Shown piece after piece: positions 21,599 through 31,200 of a stretch of DNA of 64,000 bases; the stretch's first letter is position 1, and every line of letters starts with the position of its first letter. The notes below the pieces were generated by a model. It was not told the origin of the DNA and did no database searches. It saw nothing but the letters and a program-made list of their open reading frames with translations. Source of the DNA: Candidatus Hydrogenedentota bacterium (GTDB lineage: Bacteria > Hydrogenedentota > Hydrogenedentia > Hydrogenedentales > CAITNO01); NCBI GenBank assembly GCA_018056705.1, contig JAGPFE010000004.1:30031-94030 (forward strand), given 5' to 3'. The position numbers and the translations under genes were made by a program.

Positions 21599-22280
21599 CG
21601 TGTTCTTCCAGCGCGTCCAGCAACTTCAGCACCGCGGCGGCCATCTTGCCGTCGACCTTCTGCATGGTCTTTGGAATCATCTTCAGTTCGATTTCCTGGG
21701 CCTTGATGCCCATCTGCTCGAACGCGTCCGCCACGGCGTGCAACTGGGTGGGATCGGTGTAGATCTCGTGCACATCCCCGGAACTGTCAACGTCGTCCGC
21801 GCCGGCCTCAATGGCCTTTTCCAGGATTTCGTCGTCGGAAATGCCTTCTTTCGGCACGGTGATCACGCCCCGGGAATCGAAATTCCAGGCCACGGCGTTG
21901 GCAGCCGCCATCGACCCGCCACTCTTGGTGACCAGGTGGCGAATTTCGGCCAGCGTGCGGTTCTTGTTATCGGTGGTCACGTCAATCAGGATGCCCACCC
22001 CGCCCGGGCCGTACGCCTCGTACCGGATTTCTTCGTAAGCGGCCCCCTCGATTTCGCCCGTGCCGCACTTGATGGCCCGATCGATATTCTCCCGGGGCAT
22101 GTTGTTGTTGCGGCAGGCGATCAGCACGGCCCGCAACCTCGCGTTACCCGCCGGGTCAGGGCCACCTTGTCGCACGGCAATGGTGATTTCCTTGGCCAGC
22201 CGCGAGAAGATCTTACCCCGCTTGGCGTCCAGTGCGCCCTTTTTACGCTTAATGGTGCTCCACTTTGAGTGACCGGACAT
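21528..22280 (-). CDS. yebC: YebC/PmpR (TACO1) family protein
   Basis: A 250-residue member starting MSGHSKWSTIKRKK, the invariant family opening. Other marks are GKIFSRLAKEI, NMPRENIDRAIK and YGPGGVGILI. ATG 22280 is preceded by AGGAGA. YebC proteins were called transcription regulators and have more recently been linked to relief of ribosome stalling at proline stretches. yebC-ruvC is a common gene order. The three-gene unit yebC-ruvC-NamZ fusion appears to be one transcript from the promoter at 22335-22364. Confidence 0.95.
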   Translation of the reverse strand: MSGHSKWSTIKRKKGALDAKRGKIFSRLAKEITIAVRQGGPDPAGNARLRAVLIACRNNNMPRENIDRAIKCGTGEIEGAAYEEIRYEAYGPGGVGILIDVTTDNKNRTLAEIRHLVTKSGGSMAAANAVAWNFDSRGVITVPKEGISDDEILEKAIEAGADDVDSSGDVHEIYTDPTQLHAVADAFEQMGIKAQEIELKMIPKTMQKVDGKMAAAVLKLLDALEEHDDVQNVFSNADISEQDMEAALNE

Positions 22281-22334
22281 GAGAAACGATTCTCCTGATG
22301 CTGCTGATAATTTCCGGAATCCTCCGGCGGGCAT

Positions 22335-22364
22335 AGTGTAACAGAAATCAGCTGGAAGCCGCAA
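22335..22364 (-). promoter_or_regulatory. Predicted promoter of yebC-ruvC operon
   Basis: On the minus strand, TTGCGG (22364-22359), 18 bases, TACACT (22340-22335), about 55 bases before the yebC ATG. Confidence 0.5.
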
Positions 22365-22377
22365 TGCCCGCTTCACG

Positions 22378-22407
22378 TTGCGCCCCCGGGAAAAAACATG
22401 GTAGGAT
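22378..22407 (+). promoter_or_regulatory. Predicted promoter of tRNA-Ser
   Basis: TTGCGC (22378-22383), 18 bases, TAGGAT (22402-22407), ending 13 bases before the mature 5' end of the tRNA. Confidence 0.55.
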
Positions 22408-22420
22408 ATGGCCGTTCGGC

Positions 22421-22513
<93 letters not shown>

Positions 22514-22555
22514 TTTTTTTACGCGCGGGGGTTGCTTCCGCGTCGGAACAGGGCG

Positions 22556-22584
22556 TTGCGCGATTCTCAAAAGTGTTCTATAAT
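22556..22584 (+). promoter_or_regulatory. Predicted promoter of the Gfo/Idh/MocA gene
   Basis: TTGCGC (22556-22561), 17 bases, TATAAT (22579-22584), about 67 bases before the ATG at 22652. Confidence 0.6.
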
Positions 22585-22651
22585 GAGTCGCGGTTATTTT
22601 GCGGCAATGTCAACGGGCTGAGGGGTTGAACCCCACAAAGGAGATTCGGGT

Positions 22652-23893
22652 ATGTCAACGTTCAGACTGGGTTTTATCGGCGCGGGATTTATCGCCAAGT
22701 TTCAGGCCAGGGCCATGCGGCAGATCCGCGGGGTACAACTGGCGGGGGTTACCGCGCTCAAGGGCGCGGAAGAACTGGCCGCCTTCGCCGACGCGAATGG
22801 CCTGGGTCCCTGCAAAGTCTGCGCGTCCGTGGCGGAGTTGTGCCGTGAAGTTGACGCCGTGGCCATTTTCGCTCCGAACATGGCCCGCGTGCAATTGATG
22901 CAGGAAATCGTCGACGCTGTCAAAAACGGCGCGGAACTGAAAGGCATTATCTGCGAAAAACCGCTCGGCAGGACCGTCGCGGAAGCCAACCAGATCGTGG
23001 AACTGGCCAAGGAGGCCGGGTTGCCGACCGCTTACTTCGAGAACCAGTGTCACATGAAGGGCATCCGGGCCCAGAAGGAACAGTTGCGCCGGGTTGAAGA
23101 AACGATGGGCCCCCTGGTCCTCGCCCGTTCAGCGGAAGAACACAGTGGGCCCCACGAACCCTGGTTCTGGGATCCCACCCGCCAGGGTGGCGGCGTCCTG
23201 TCGGACATGGGGTGCCACTCCATCGCCTGCGGCTGGTACGTGCTCACGCCCAATGGCAAACCAGTCGATTTCCTGGAGCCCATTTCCGTTCAGGCGACCA
23301 CGTCCCTGCTGAAATGGGGGTTGCCCAAGTACCGGAAGGAACTTTTCGAGCGCACCCGGGTCGATTATTCGAAAACCCCGGCGGAAGACTTTGCCACGGG
23401 CATGGTGACTTTCAAGAACCCCGAGACCGGGCAACTGGTTCAGGCCCAGTTCACCAACTCCTGGATGTACGACAAGCAGGGATTGCGCCTGTACATGGAT
23501 GGCCTTGGACCTGGCTACGCGTTCGAATTGAACAGCCTGCGATCCCCCCTGGAAATCTTTATCGGCGACCAGGCCGCCGAGGCCGTGCTGGACGCCGAAT
23601 CGGCCCTGGAAAAATCTACCGCCAGCCGTGGCCTGCTGGTGGTCGAACCCAACGAAGCCGACCTGTATGGATACGTGGATGAAATTGAAGACGCCGTCAA
23701 GGCGTTCCAGGAAGGCCGCGATGCCTTCCTGAATTTCGAGTATGGCGCCATGATCACCCTGCTCGTGCAGGCCGCTTACATGTCCGCCGAACAGGGGCGT
23801 ACCATCTACCTGACCGAAAAGGCCTCCCAGGAAGCCTTGAAATCCTACAAGTCCCTGATTGCCCAGGGACGCGGTGGAGAAATCCTCTTCTGA
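22652..23893 (+). CDS. Gfo/Idh/MocA family oxidoreductase (cytoplasmic)
   Basis: A 413-residue NAD(P)-dependent dehydrogenase-like protein. The N-terminal Rossmann fold opens with GFIGAGFIAKFQARAM; the ICEKPLG motif holds the conserved EKP lysine. The C-terminal alpha/beta domain includes GGGVLSDMGCHSI. No signal peptide, so it is cytoplasmic, unlike the Tat-exported homologue at 52806. AAAGGAG precedes ATG 22652. Substrate, probably a sugar or cyclitol, cannot be inferred. It is a single-gene unit between its own promoter and a strong terminator. Confidence 0.92.
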   Translation: MSTFRLGFIGAGFIAKFQARAMRQIRGVQLAGVTALKGAEELAAFADANGLGPCKVCASVAELCREVDAVAIFAPNMARVQLMQEIVDAVKNGAELKGIICEKPLGRTVAEANQIVELAKEAGLPTAYFENQCHMKGIRAQKEQLRRVEETMGPLVLARSAEEHSGPHEPWFWDPTRQGGGVLSDMGCHSIACGWYVLTPNGKPVDFLEPISVQATTSLLKWGLPKYRKELFERTRVDYSKTPAEDFATGMVTFKNPETGQLVQAQFTNSWMYDKQGLRLYMDGLGPGYAFELNSLRSPLEIFIGDQAAEAVLDAESALEKSTASRGLLVVEPNEADLYGYVDEIEDAVKAFQEGRDAFLNFEYGAMITLLVQAAYMSAEQGRTIYLTEKASQEALKSYKSLIAQGRGGEILF

Positions 23894-23908
23894 CCTGAAC
23901 ACCTTAGA

Positions 23909-23949
23909 CGTGTCCCCCGTCACCCTGTCTGGCGGGGGACACGTTTTTT
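23909..23949 (+). terminator. Rho-independent terminator after the oxidoreductase gene
   Basis: A perfect 11-base GC-rich stem (23909-23919 with 23933-23943), 13-base loop, then six T (23944-23949). Confidence 0.9.
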
Positions 23950-24003
23950 CACGTGGGAATAGAAAGCGTGGCTTTCCCGTTCCCATGGTAGAATGATTGT
24001 GAG

Positions 24004-24483
24004 ATGAGACTAAACGTCATGAGGAACATCACGTACATCGGGGTTGTCATTGCGGTCTTTACGGCCGTGATCGTTGCCCCGTTTACGGCTTGTTCATGCG
24101 CGTCAGGTGCCGGGGCAGGAGCGTGTAAGCATGCGTGCTGCCAGGCAGCCCCGAAAAAGACGGAAGAGGCCTGTTGCTGCCACGCGCCAGCCAAATCCGA
24201 TGAACACGCGGAATGTTGGGTTCTTTCCGGAGAGCAGGGTGACAAGGACCAGGAGTTGCCCCGTTGTCCATGCGCGATGAGCCAGCCTTTCGACCGTGTT
24301 CCGGTCGTACCTTCCCGGGCGATTCCAACGGAACTGGTTCATCCGGCTAATCCGTATGGCTCCGTAGTAGTAGCGGACCCCGCGGAGATGCTGCTGGCTG
24401 GTACCATTTCCCCCCTCTCAGGCGCCCCATCTCCTCTATCTCCTCATTCCCTGAACGCTATCTTGTGCGTCTGGCGTTGTTAA
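24004..24483 (+). CDS. Cysteine-rich exported protein of unknown function
   Basis: A 159-residue protein with an N-terminal hydrophobic segment (about residues 8-26) that could be a signal or lipoprotein signal (APFTACSC). The segment after it is packed with cysteine and histidine: CSC, CKHACC, CCCH, then CW and CPC further on. A proline/serine-rich tail ends in CVWRC. An ATG at 24019 is an alternative start. No ribosome site is evident before 24004; a TAGAAT box at 23989-23994 lies so close that the transcript may be almost leaderless. It sits 130 bases upstream of a metallothionein-like gene; a shared metal role is inferred. I recognise no named family. Confidence 0.6.
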   Translation: MRLNVMRNITYIGVVIAVFTAVIVAPFTACSCASGAGAGACKHACCQAAPKKTEEACCCHAPAKSDEHAECWVLSGEQGDKDQELPRCPCAMSQPFDRVPVVPSRAIPTELVHPANPYGSVVVADPAEMLLAGTISPLSGAPSPLSPHSLNAILCVWRC

Positions 24484-24613
24484 GCATCACGGGCGTGTTT
24501 TGGGGCGTGTCGCCTGTTGCGACGTGAAACGCGCCTGTATATCGCCCGACCTTCTCTTCACCTTAACTTCAGGACACCTGTTTCGCGATATACCGCGAAT
24601 AAGGAGACATGCG

Positions 24614-25000
24614 ATGAACATGAAACACGCGATCATGGCCGCCTTCCTGCTGCTGGCGGTTTTCTCGATGGGTTCCCTGGTGACGGCGTATCCCGCCGTC
24701 GCGGATGATGGAACCGGAAAAGCCGCTTCGACGGCTTCCTGCTGCTGCCCCGAGGGCAAGTGCCAGTGCGCCGACGGCAAGTGTGCCTGCCCCGACTGCA
24801 AGTGCCAGAACTGCGCCTGCGCGGAGGGTAAGTGCTGCGGAAACGGGAAATGCGCTGCGTCTTCCGGATCTGGTTGCTGCTGCCCCGAGGGCAAGTGCCA
24901 GTGCGCCGATGGCAAGTGTGCCTGCCCCGACTGCAAGTGCCAGAACTGCGCCTGCGCGAAGGGTAAGTGCTGCGGAAACGGGAAATGCGCTAAGCGATAA
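24614..25000 (+). CDS. Exported metallothionein-like protein with a duplicated 14-cysteine unit
   Basis: A 128-residue protein. ATG 24614 has AAGGAG 7 bases upstream. Residues about 6-31 form a signal peptide ending AVADD. The mature part is two nearly identical 39-residue units, each with 14 cysteines in CxC, CC and CxxC clusters (CCCPEGKCQCADGKCACPDC, then KCQNCAC and KCCGNGKC), 28 cysteines in all, separated by a short SSGSG linker. There is no histidine in the units. Cysteine spacing like this is typical of metallothioneins, which bind Cu(I), Zn or Cd as thiolate clusters. Being exported is unusual for that class. Not a known family that I can name. Confidence 0.75.
   Translation: MNMKHAIMAAFLLLAVFSMGSLVTAYPAVADDGTGKAASTASCCCPEGKCQCADGKCACPDCKCQNCACAEGKCCGNGKCAASSGSGCCCPEGKCQCADGKCACPDCKCQNCACAKGKCCGNGKCAKR
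24740..24991 (+). repeat. Two-copy tandem duplication, 117-bp units at 135-bp period
   Basis: Units at 24740-24856 and 24875-24991 differ at only a couple of positions (for example GAC/GAT and GAG/AAG codons), within the metallothionein-like gene. Such low divergence at synonymous sites implies a recent duplication or gene conversion. Confidence 0.9.
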
Positions 25001-25026
25001 TTCCCCCGCGCGGTGACCGAACACAA

Positions 25027-25060
25027 CCGGCCTGTCGGGCTTAACCCGGCAGGCCGGTTC
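25027..25060 (+). terminator. Terminator after the metallothionein-like gene
   Basis: A 13-base stem with one G-U pair (25027-25039 with 25045-25057), loop of 5, then a T/C-rich tract. It may also serve the convergent icd gene. Confidence 0.7.
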
Positions 25061-25088
25061 CTCTTAATCGAAGCGCGCTCCGGGCGTT

Positions 25089-26333
25089 TCAGCCCACGTG
25101 AAAATTCTCCACCACGGCCCGCCCGAATTCACTGCATTTGAGTTCCGTCGCGCCTTCCATCAGCCGGGCGAAATCATAGGTCACCCGCTTCTGGCGGAAG
25201 GTCTCGACCAGGCCTCTCACGATGGTATCCGCCGCCTCCTGCCAGCCCAGGTATTCAAACATCATCACCCCGGAAAGAATCACGCTGGAGGGATTGACCT
25301 TGTCGAGGTTGGCATACTTGGGGGCTGTTCCATGGGTTGCCTCAAACACGGCCTTGCCCGTTTCGTAATTTATGTTCGCGCCCGGCGCGATGCCGATGCC
25401 GCCAACCTGCGCGGCGAGGGCGTCGCTGGCGTAATCACCGTTCAGGTTCATCGTGGCGATGACATCGAATTCGTCCGACCGGGTCAATACCTGCTGCAGA
25501 AAGATATCGGCGATCGTGTCTTTTACCAGCAGCTTGTCTCCCGGCTGTCCACCGCAATCTTCCCAGCCCACGGCCACATCGGAAAATTCCTCGCGCACCA
25601 GTTCATAGGCCCACTTGCGAAAAGCCCCCTCGGTGTATTTCATGATATTGCCCTTGTGAACAATGGTCACGCTGCGCCGCTGGTGCTCCAGCGCGTACCG
25701 GATAGCCGCGCGCACGAGTCGTCGCGTTCCCGCGGGACTGATCGGCTTGACGCCTATGCCCGAGCCGGAGCGGATGTTCCACCCGAACTTCTCCCGGCAG
25801 TAGCCGATCAGGGCTTCCGCTTCCGGCGTGCCCGACTCCAGTTCAAACCCGCTGTACACGTCCTCGGTGTTCTCGCGGAAAATCACCATGTTCACCTTTT
25901 CGGGATGCTTCACCGGGCTGGGCACTCCCTCGAAATACCGGACCGGCCGCACGCAGGCAAACAGGTCAAGTTTCTGCCGCAGGGCCACGTTCAGGCTGCG
26001 GAACCCGCCACCCACGGGAGTGGTCAGCGGTCCCTTGATGGCGATCGCGTACGTGTCGATGGCTTCGAGCGTTTCGTCCGGCAGGTACGATCCGCAAACC
26101 TGGTTAGCCTTTTCTCCCGCGTAAACCTCCATCCAGGCAATCGAGCGGCGGCCGTCGTAGGCATACTTCACGGCTTCATCAAAAACGTGTTTTGCCGCCC
26201 GCCAGATATCCGGCCCCGTTCCATCCCCCTCGATGAAACAGATGATGGGGCGATCGGATACCCGTGGCCGGCCGTCCGCGCCCAGGGTTACGCGATCTCC
26301 TTCGGGAACGTGAATGTGCTTGAATCCGGTCAT
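25089..26333 (-). CDS. icd: Isocitrate dehydrogenase
   Basis: A 414-residue enzyme of the isocitrate/isopropylmalate dehydrogenase family, decarboxylating isocitrate to 2-oxoglutarate. Marks include [12 protein letters not shown] at the N-terminus, [11 protein letters not shown] (substrate loop), [15 protein letters not shown], and [26 protein letters not shown]. The length and ENTEDVY match E. coli-type NADP enzymes. ATG 26333 is preceded by AAAGGA; a TTG at 26357 overlapping serA is possible but less likely. It is 20 bases after serA, so the two are probably one operon, linking serine synthesis with the TCA cycle. Confidence 0.95.
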   Translation of the reverse strand: MTGFKHIHVPEGDRVTLGADGRPRVSDRPIICFIEGDGTGPDIWRAAKHVFDEAVKYAYDGRRSIAWMEVYAGEKANQVCGSYLPDETLEAIDTYAIAIKGPLTTPVGGGFRSLNVALRQKLDLFACVRPVRYFEGVPSPVKHPEKVNMVIFRENTEDVYSGFELESGTPEAEALIGYCREKFGWNIRSGSGIGVKPISPAGTRRLVRAAIRYALEHQRRSVTIVHKGNIMKYTEGAFRKWAYELVREEFSDVAVGWEDCGGQPGDKLLVKDTIADIFLQQVLTRSDEFDVIATMNLNGDYASDALAAQVGGIGIAPGANINYETGKAVFEATHGTAPKYANLDKVNPSSVILSGVMMFEYLGWQEAADTIVRGLVETFRQKRVTYDFARLMEGATELKCSEFGRAVVENFHVG

Positions 26334-26353
26334 CCTGTGTCCTTTCACGCCTA

Positions 26354-27934
26354 TCAATCCAGGGATACCAGCCGCGCCTCGAGGATGTGCGGGGCAGCCG
26401 AGATTTGTCGCATCACCTCGGCAGGCACGTCCTGGTCCAGGTTCAATACCGTCAGGGCCGTTCCTCCCTTGACGTCACGGCCCAGCATCAGGTTGGCGAT
26501 GTTGATGCCCGCCTCGCCGATGATGGTGCACAACCGGCCAACCACCAGCGGCTTATCTTCGTTGCGGCAGACCAGCATCACCCCCTCGGGCACGGCGTCA
26601 ACCCGCGTGCCATTGATCGTGCAGATACGGGGATCTTTCCCGTTGAACAGCGTTCCCCGGACATTGCAGGTTTCCATGTCCGTGCGCGCCGTGACGCTGA
26701 TTTCAAAGGCATAGGACGACTGGGCGGGGCTGCGTTTCTCGCTGACCTCGATGCCCTTTTCCTTGATCTGGGTAGGCGCGCTGACCATGTTCACCGTTTC
26801 CACCATGGGGGCCAGGAAACCGCACAGAATCGACGCGGTTACCGGATACGTGTCCGTTATGCCAAGATCTCCCACGTACTCGATCTCGAGGGACAACGGG
26901 CGCCCCTGCGCGTAGGACGACTGGAAACGTCCCAGCCGTTCCGCCAGGAACAGGAGCGGTTCCATCGCCCGGGCCGTATCCCGGTCCAGGCTGGGCACGT
27001 TGACCGCGTTCACGATCGCGCCGGTTTTCAGGTAATCGATCATCTGCTTCGCGATGTCGATGGCCACGGTCAACTGGGCCTCATCGGTGGACGCCGCCAG
27101 GTGGGGAGTCATCACGATGTTGCCGAGACCAATGAACGGGTTGTTTTCAAAGGGCTCCGACGTGTACACGTCCAGCGCGGCCCCGGCGATCACGCCGGAC
27201 CGCAAGGCTTCGGCCAGATCCTGTTCGTTCACGATACCCCCTCGCGCGCAGTTGATGATCCGGCAGGTGGGTTTCATCCGCTTCATTTCTTTCATCGTGA
27301 ACATGTTCATCGTCTTGTCGGACTTGGGCGCGTGAATCGTGATAAAGTCGGACTGCTCGATCAACTGGTCCAGGGTTACCAGTTCCACTCCCAGCGCCTC
27401 GGCCTTGATCGGGTTCAGCAGGGGATCAAAAGCCAGCACGCGCATCTCGAACGCCTTGGCCCGTTTCGCCACCGCCCCACCAATCCGGCCCACACCAACC
27501 ACCCCCAGCGTTTTGCCACAGAGTTCCGTTCCCATGAATGCTTTTCGGTCCCACCGTCCCTCAACCATCGACTGATGGGCCTGGGGAATGTTCCGGCACA
27601 GCGCCAGCATCAGGGCGAACGTATGTTCGCAGGTGGAGATGGTATTCCCACCCGGCGTGTTCATGACCACGATCCCCTTGCGCGTGGCCGCTTCCTTGTC
27701 GATGTTGTCCGTTCCGGCCCCCGCCCGGCCGATCACCCGTAACCGCCGGGACGGCTCCAGGGCCTCCGCCGTAACCTTGGTCGCGCTGCGGACCACGAGG
27801 CCGTCATACTCATTGATCACCGCCGCGAGTTCAGCGGGTTTCATCGGCGGTCGGACGTCGACCTCAAATCCTTCCTTTCGGAATAGTTCCACGCCTTCTT
27901 CATTCAGGTTATCGAGAGCGAGAATACGAAACAT
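26354..27934 (-). CDS. serA: D-3-phosphoglycerate dehydrogenase
   Basis: A 526-residue long-form SerA, first enzyme of serine synthesis. The N-terminal half is a D-2-hydroxyacid dehydrogenase with [21 protein letters not shown] (NAD-binding), the catalytic [15 protein letters not shown] and MTPHLAAST regions. The middle (about 320-450) is an allosteric substrate-binding domain and the end (about 455-526) an ACT domain, which allows serine feedback. I chose ATG 27934 because GGGAG lies 7 bases before it; ATG 27940 is too close to that site. Confidence 0.95.
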   Translation of the reverse strand: MFRILALDNLNEEGVELFRKEGFEVDVRPPMKPAELAAVINEYDGLVVRSATKVTAEALEPSRRLRVIGRAGAGTDNIDKEAATRKGIVVMNTPGGNTISTCEHTFALMLALCRNIPQAHQSMVEGRWDRKAFMGTELCGKTLGVVGVGRIGGAVAKRAKAFEMRVLAFDPLLNPIKAEALGVELVTLDQLIEQSDFITIHAPKSDKTMNMFTMKEMKRMKPTCRIINCARGGIVNEQDLAEALRSGVIAGAALDVYTSEPFENNPFIGLGNIVMTPHLAASTDEAQLTVAIDIAKQMIDYLKTGAIVNAVNVPSLDRDTARAMEPLLFLAERLGRFQSSYAQGRPLSLEIEYVGDLGITDTYPVTASILCGFLAPMVETVNMVSAPTQIKEKGIEVSEKRSPAQSSYAFEISVTARTDMETCNVRGTLFNGKDPRICTINGTRVDAVPEGVMLVCRNEDKPLVVGRLCTIIGEAGINIANLMLGRDVKGGTALTVLNLDQDVPAEVMRQISAAPHILEARLVSLD

Positions 27935-28115
27935 GGCCATTCTCCCGGCCGGTAAGAAAAAAACGGCCCTTTTTAACGTTTAGAGTGATACTCGACCCCG
28001 CGGTACACCGGATAGTATACAAAACGGCCGTCACGCGCCTGAAATTCCTTCCCCCTTAATGGCCGGACATGTTATTAAAACATGAAATACCGGAAAAATG
28101 GGGGGCAAAAAAACA

Positions 28116-28192
28116 TGGTGGGCCTTGTAGGACTCGAACCTACGACCAAGAGATTATGAGTCTCCTGCTCTAACCAACTGAGCTAAAGGCCC
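28116..28192 (-). tRNA. tRNA with CAT anticodon, probably tRNA-Ile2
   Basis: Acceptor stem 28186-28192 with 28120-28126, and encoded CCA (28118-28116). The anticodon loop CTCATAA gives CAT. The GACTCATAATC arm followed by TTGGTC is characteristic of the tRNA-Ile that TilS modifies to read AUA, rather than of tRNA-Met; identity needs covariance scoring. Confidence 0.9.
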
Positions 28193-28211
28193 ACCGATCG
28201 CAATGCATTAA

Positions 28212-28240
28212 ATTATAAGGAACCCCGCGAAGATTTGCAA
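28212..28240 (-). promoter_or_regulatory. Promoter of tRNA-Ile2
   Basis: On the minus strand, TTGCAA (28240-28235), 17 bases, TATAAT (28217-28212), 20 bases before the tRNA. Confidence 0.65.
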
Positions 28241-28250
28241 ACGGCTACGA

Positions 28251-31200
28251 TCAGGGCCCCTTCCGGTCCGGCCCGGATGCTGTCGGCGCCTTGTCTAACG
28301 TTTCCAGCAGTTGACGGGCCTGTTCCCAGTCCGGACGTTCCAGGGCTACCCGTCGGGCATGGATCCGCGCTTCGTCGGTCCGCCCGGCTTCAGCCAGGGC
28401 CTGGGCGAGGATCAGTCGGGCCCGCGCGTCTTCCGAACGCAGGGTCACCACGCGTTCCAGCAAGGGGATGGCTTCCGCCAGTTGCCCTTTCCGTTGGAGG
28501 GCACGGCCAAGGTTGAACAACACGGACGGATTGTCTGGAGTCAACTCGTGGGCTCGACGGTAACAATCCAGGGCTTCTTCGTGTCGCCCAGTGCGGGTCA
28601 GCAGATCCCCGTAATTGTTCAAGGCAAGGGCAAAGTCCGGACGCAGGGCCAACGCCCGGCGGTATAGCGATTCCGCCTCGTCATTGTGCCCCATGGCGAA
28701 GAGCGCGTCCGCCAGTCCACACGCGACATCCGCGTCCGCGGGATCCCGGTCCAGCACCTGCCGGAACGCCTCGGCGGCTTCCCCCAGTCGCCCGGCACGG
28801 GCCAGGAGAAAACCCAGGTTTTTCCAGGGACGGGGATCGTCCTGCCGTAACGTGGCCGCGCGACGGTAAAGTTCCTCCGCTTCGGCGGTATCCGCGGGAC
28901 GCGTTCGCGCCAGGGCATCCGCGAGTCCCAGCAGCGTGTCCGGATCATCCGGCCGTATCCGCCGGGCTTCCCGAAATGCTTCTTCGGCGGCTGCCGCGTC
29001 TCCCCGGTTCAGCAGGAGATATCCCTGGTTCTTGGGCGCGTCCGGATTGGTCGGGTCCAGTCGACGTGCGGCGGCATAATGCTCAAGAGCCTCGTCTTCC
29101 CTGCCAGTCTCCCGCAATCGGTCAGCCAGTTTTAACCGGGCAAGGGCAAGGCCTCCGTCCAGGGATACCGCCTGCCGGTAACAGGCTTCCGCTTCATCCC
29201 GTCGCCCCACTGCCTCCAGCGCGAGTCCCAGGTTGAGATGGATATCGGCCCGATCGGACGCCGATTCCAGGGCTTTCTGGAACCACTGGATCGCCTCCTC
29301 TTCCTTTCCGGCCTCCCTGGCCAGCAACCCCATGTTGAAGAGGGCGTCGGCGTTGGCCCCATCCTGATCCAGCGCGGCACGCAGCCGGGCCTCCGCCCCC
29401 GCCGGGTCTCCCCGTTTACGGAGCAGTTCCGCCTGCAGCAGCAACGCGGGCACATGGCCACCGTTCCGCCGCAGGGCCACTTCACAGGCCCGGAAAGCTG
29501 CCTCATCCCGACCCGCGCATCCCAGGGACCGGGCCAGGTCATACCAGGCTCCGGCATCTTCGCCAAACGGGAGGTCACCGGTCAGACCTTCCAGTATCAC
29601 GGCGGCATCCGCGCATCGCCCCCCGTCCAGTAACGAAAGGGCCCGCATGCGGAGCGCGTCCGGACGCCGCGCCCCGGGAAGGCGTCGCCATGCCCGGAGA
29701 AAAGCATCCGCCCCCAGGGCATGATCTCCCGACCGACGCGCCACCAGACCCAGCAGGTTCCACGCCTCGCCATCCCATGGCGCCATGGCGGTTGCCCGAT
29801 CCAGTGCCTCCCGGGCCCCGGCTAACTGGCCGGTATCCAAAAGGGTCGCGCCAAGGCCAAAATACAGGTCGGCATCCCTCGGATACCGCTTCAATGCCTC
29901 CCCAAACGCTTCCACTGCCTCCTCATTATGGCCCAATTCACGGGACAGCAGCGCCAGCGAACGCCAGGCATCCGCCGGAACATTCCGACACCGCGTGGCC
30001 TGGCGGAGAGCTTCCCAGGCGTCCTCCAGTTTCCCCGCACCCCGTGACAGCATGGCCTTGTTATACCAGGCGTAGCCGTTCGCGGGATTGGCTTCAACCG
30101 CGCGGGTAAACAGCGTCATGGCTTCGGCATCCTTCCCCTGGTGCCACGCGATAAGGCCAAGGGCAAGTAACGCCCCATCCAGATCAGGGTCATGGGCCAG
30201 CGCCGTTTCATATGCCCGGATCGCGGTTCCGATGCGGCCCCGCCGTTCCATGACTTGACCAAGGTTTAACCAGCACACCGCGCAATCCGCGTCGTGGGAT
30301 AGCGCTTCCTTCAGTGCCATCTCCGCCGCGATGGAGTCTCCGACCCGGTCCAGGGATACCCCCATGGCGGACAATATTTCCGGATCCTTCACGTTGCCAG
30401 CCAGCGCGTGCTGGAAGGCATCCACGGCTTCCTCATCTTCTCCGGCAGCAGCCAGCGCGAATCCCAGGTTACGCCACAAGTCGGGGGTTTCCAGCGCTGA
30501 CAAGAGAGCCCGGAACAGGGCTGCCGCCTCCTTCGCGTCGCCCCACCGCATCAGGGCCCGCGCGAGATTAAAGCGGATATCCCGGTCATCAGGACGGCAC
30601 GTCACGGCCGTCCGCAACACTTCCACCGCCTCCCCGGGACGCCGGGTACGCGACAGCAGGGCCCCAAGGTCATTCAGGGCCCCTGCGTGATCCGGCTGAA
30701 TCCGGATCGTTTCCCGCAGCGCCGACTCTTCCCCCGCGACGTCATTCAAAAGACGGCGGGCCCGTGCCAAGGCATACCACGCGTCGCCATCTTCTTTCTC
30801 CACCGTCACGCGTCGTTCGAGGGCCTCCACCGCTCCCCTGCCGTCTCCCCGAGCCAGGCGTGCCAGGCCAAGGTTATACCAGGCGGGAGAAAAATCCGCG
30901 TCCACCTCGACGGCCCGGGTAAATGCCTGCTCCGCCTGCTCCACTTGCCCAGTTTCAAACAACAGTATCCCAAGGTTATAAAACCCGGCGGCGTCGTTCG
31001 GATGGTTCTTCAGCCACCGATCCAGGTCGGCAATCCCCGCGCTGGCCATGCCGGACGCGAGCCACGCGCGTCGGCGCTCATCATGCCAGCGGGAACTGTT
31101 GGGCGAGAATCCGACCCAGTCCACCCGGGTCAGCAGGTAGATCCCCAGAAAAAGCCCCGCCAGCAGCACCCTTCGCCGCGTCCCGGCCACCCGGCCCAGG

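Noticed and set aside
24487..25026. 179-codon minus-strand frame with repeated LPSAQ segments
   Set aside because: Its repeats only mirror the duplicated metallothionein-like units on the plus strand.
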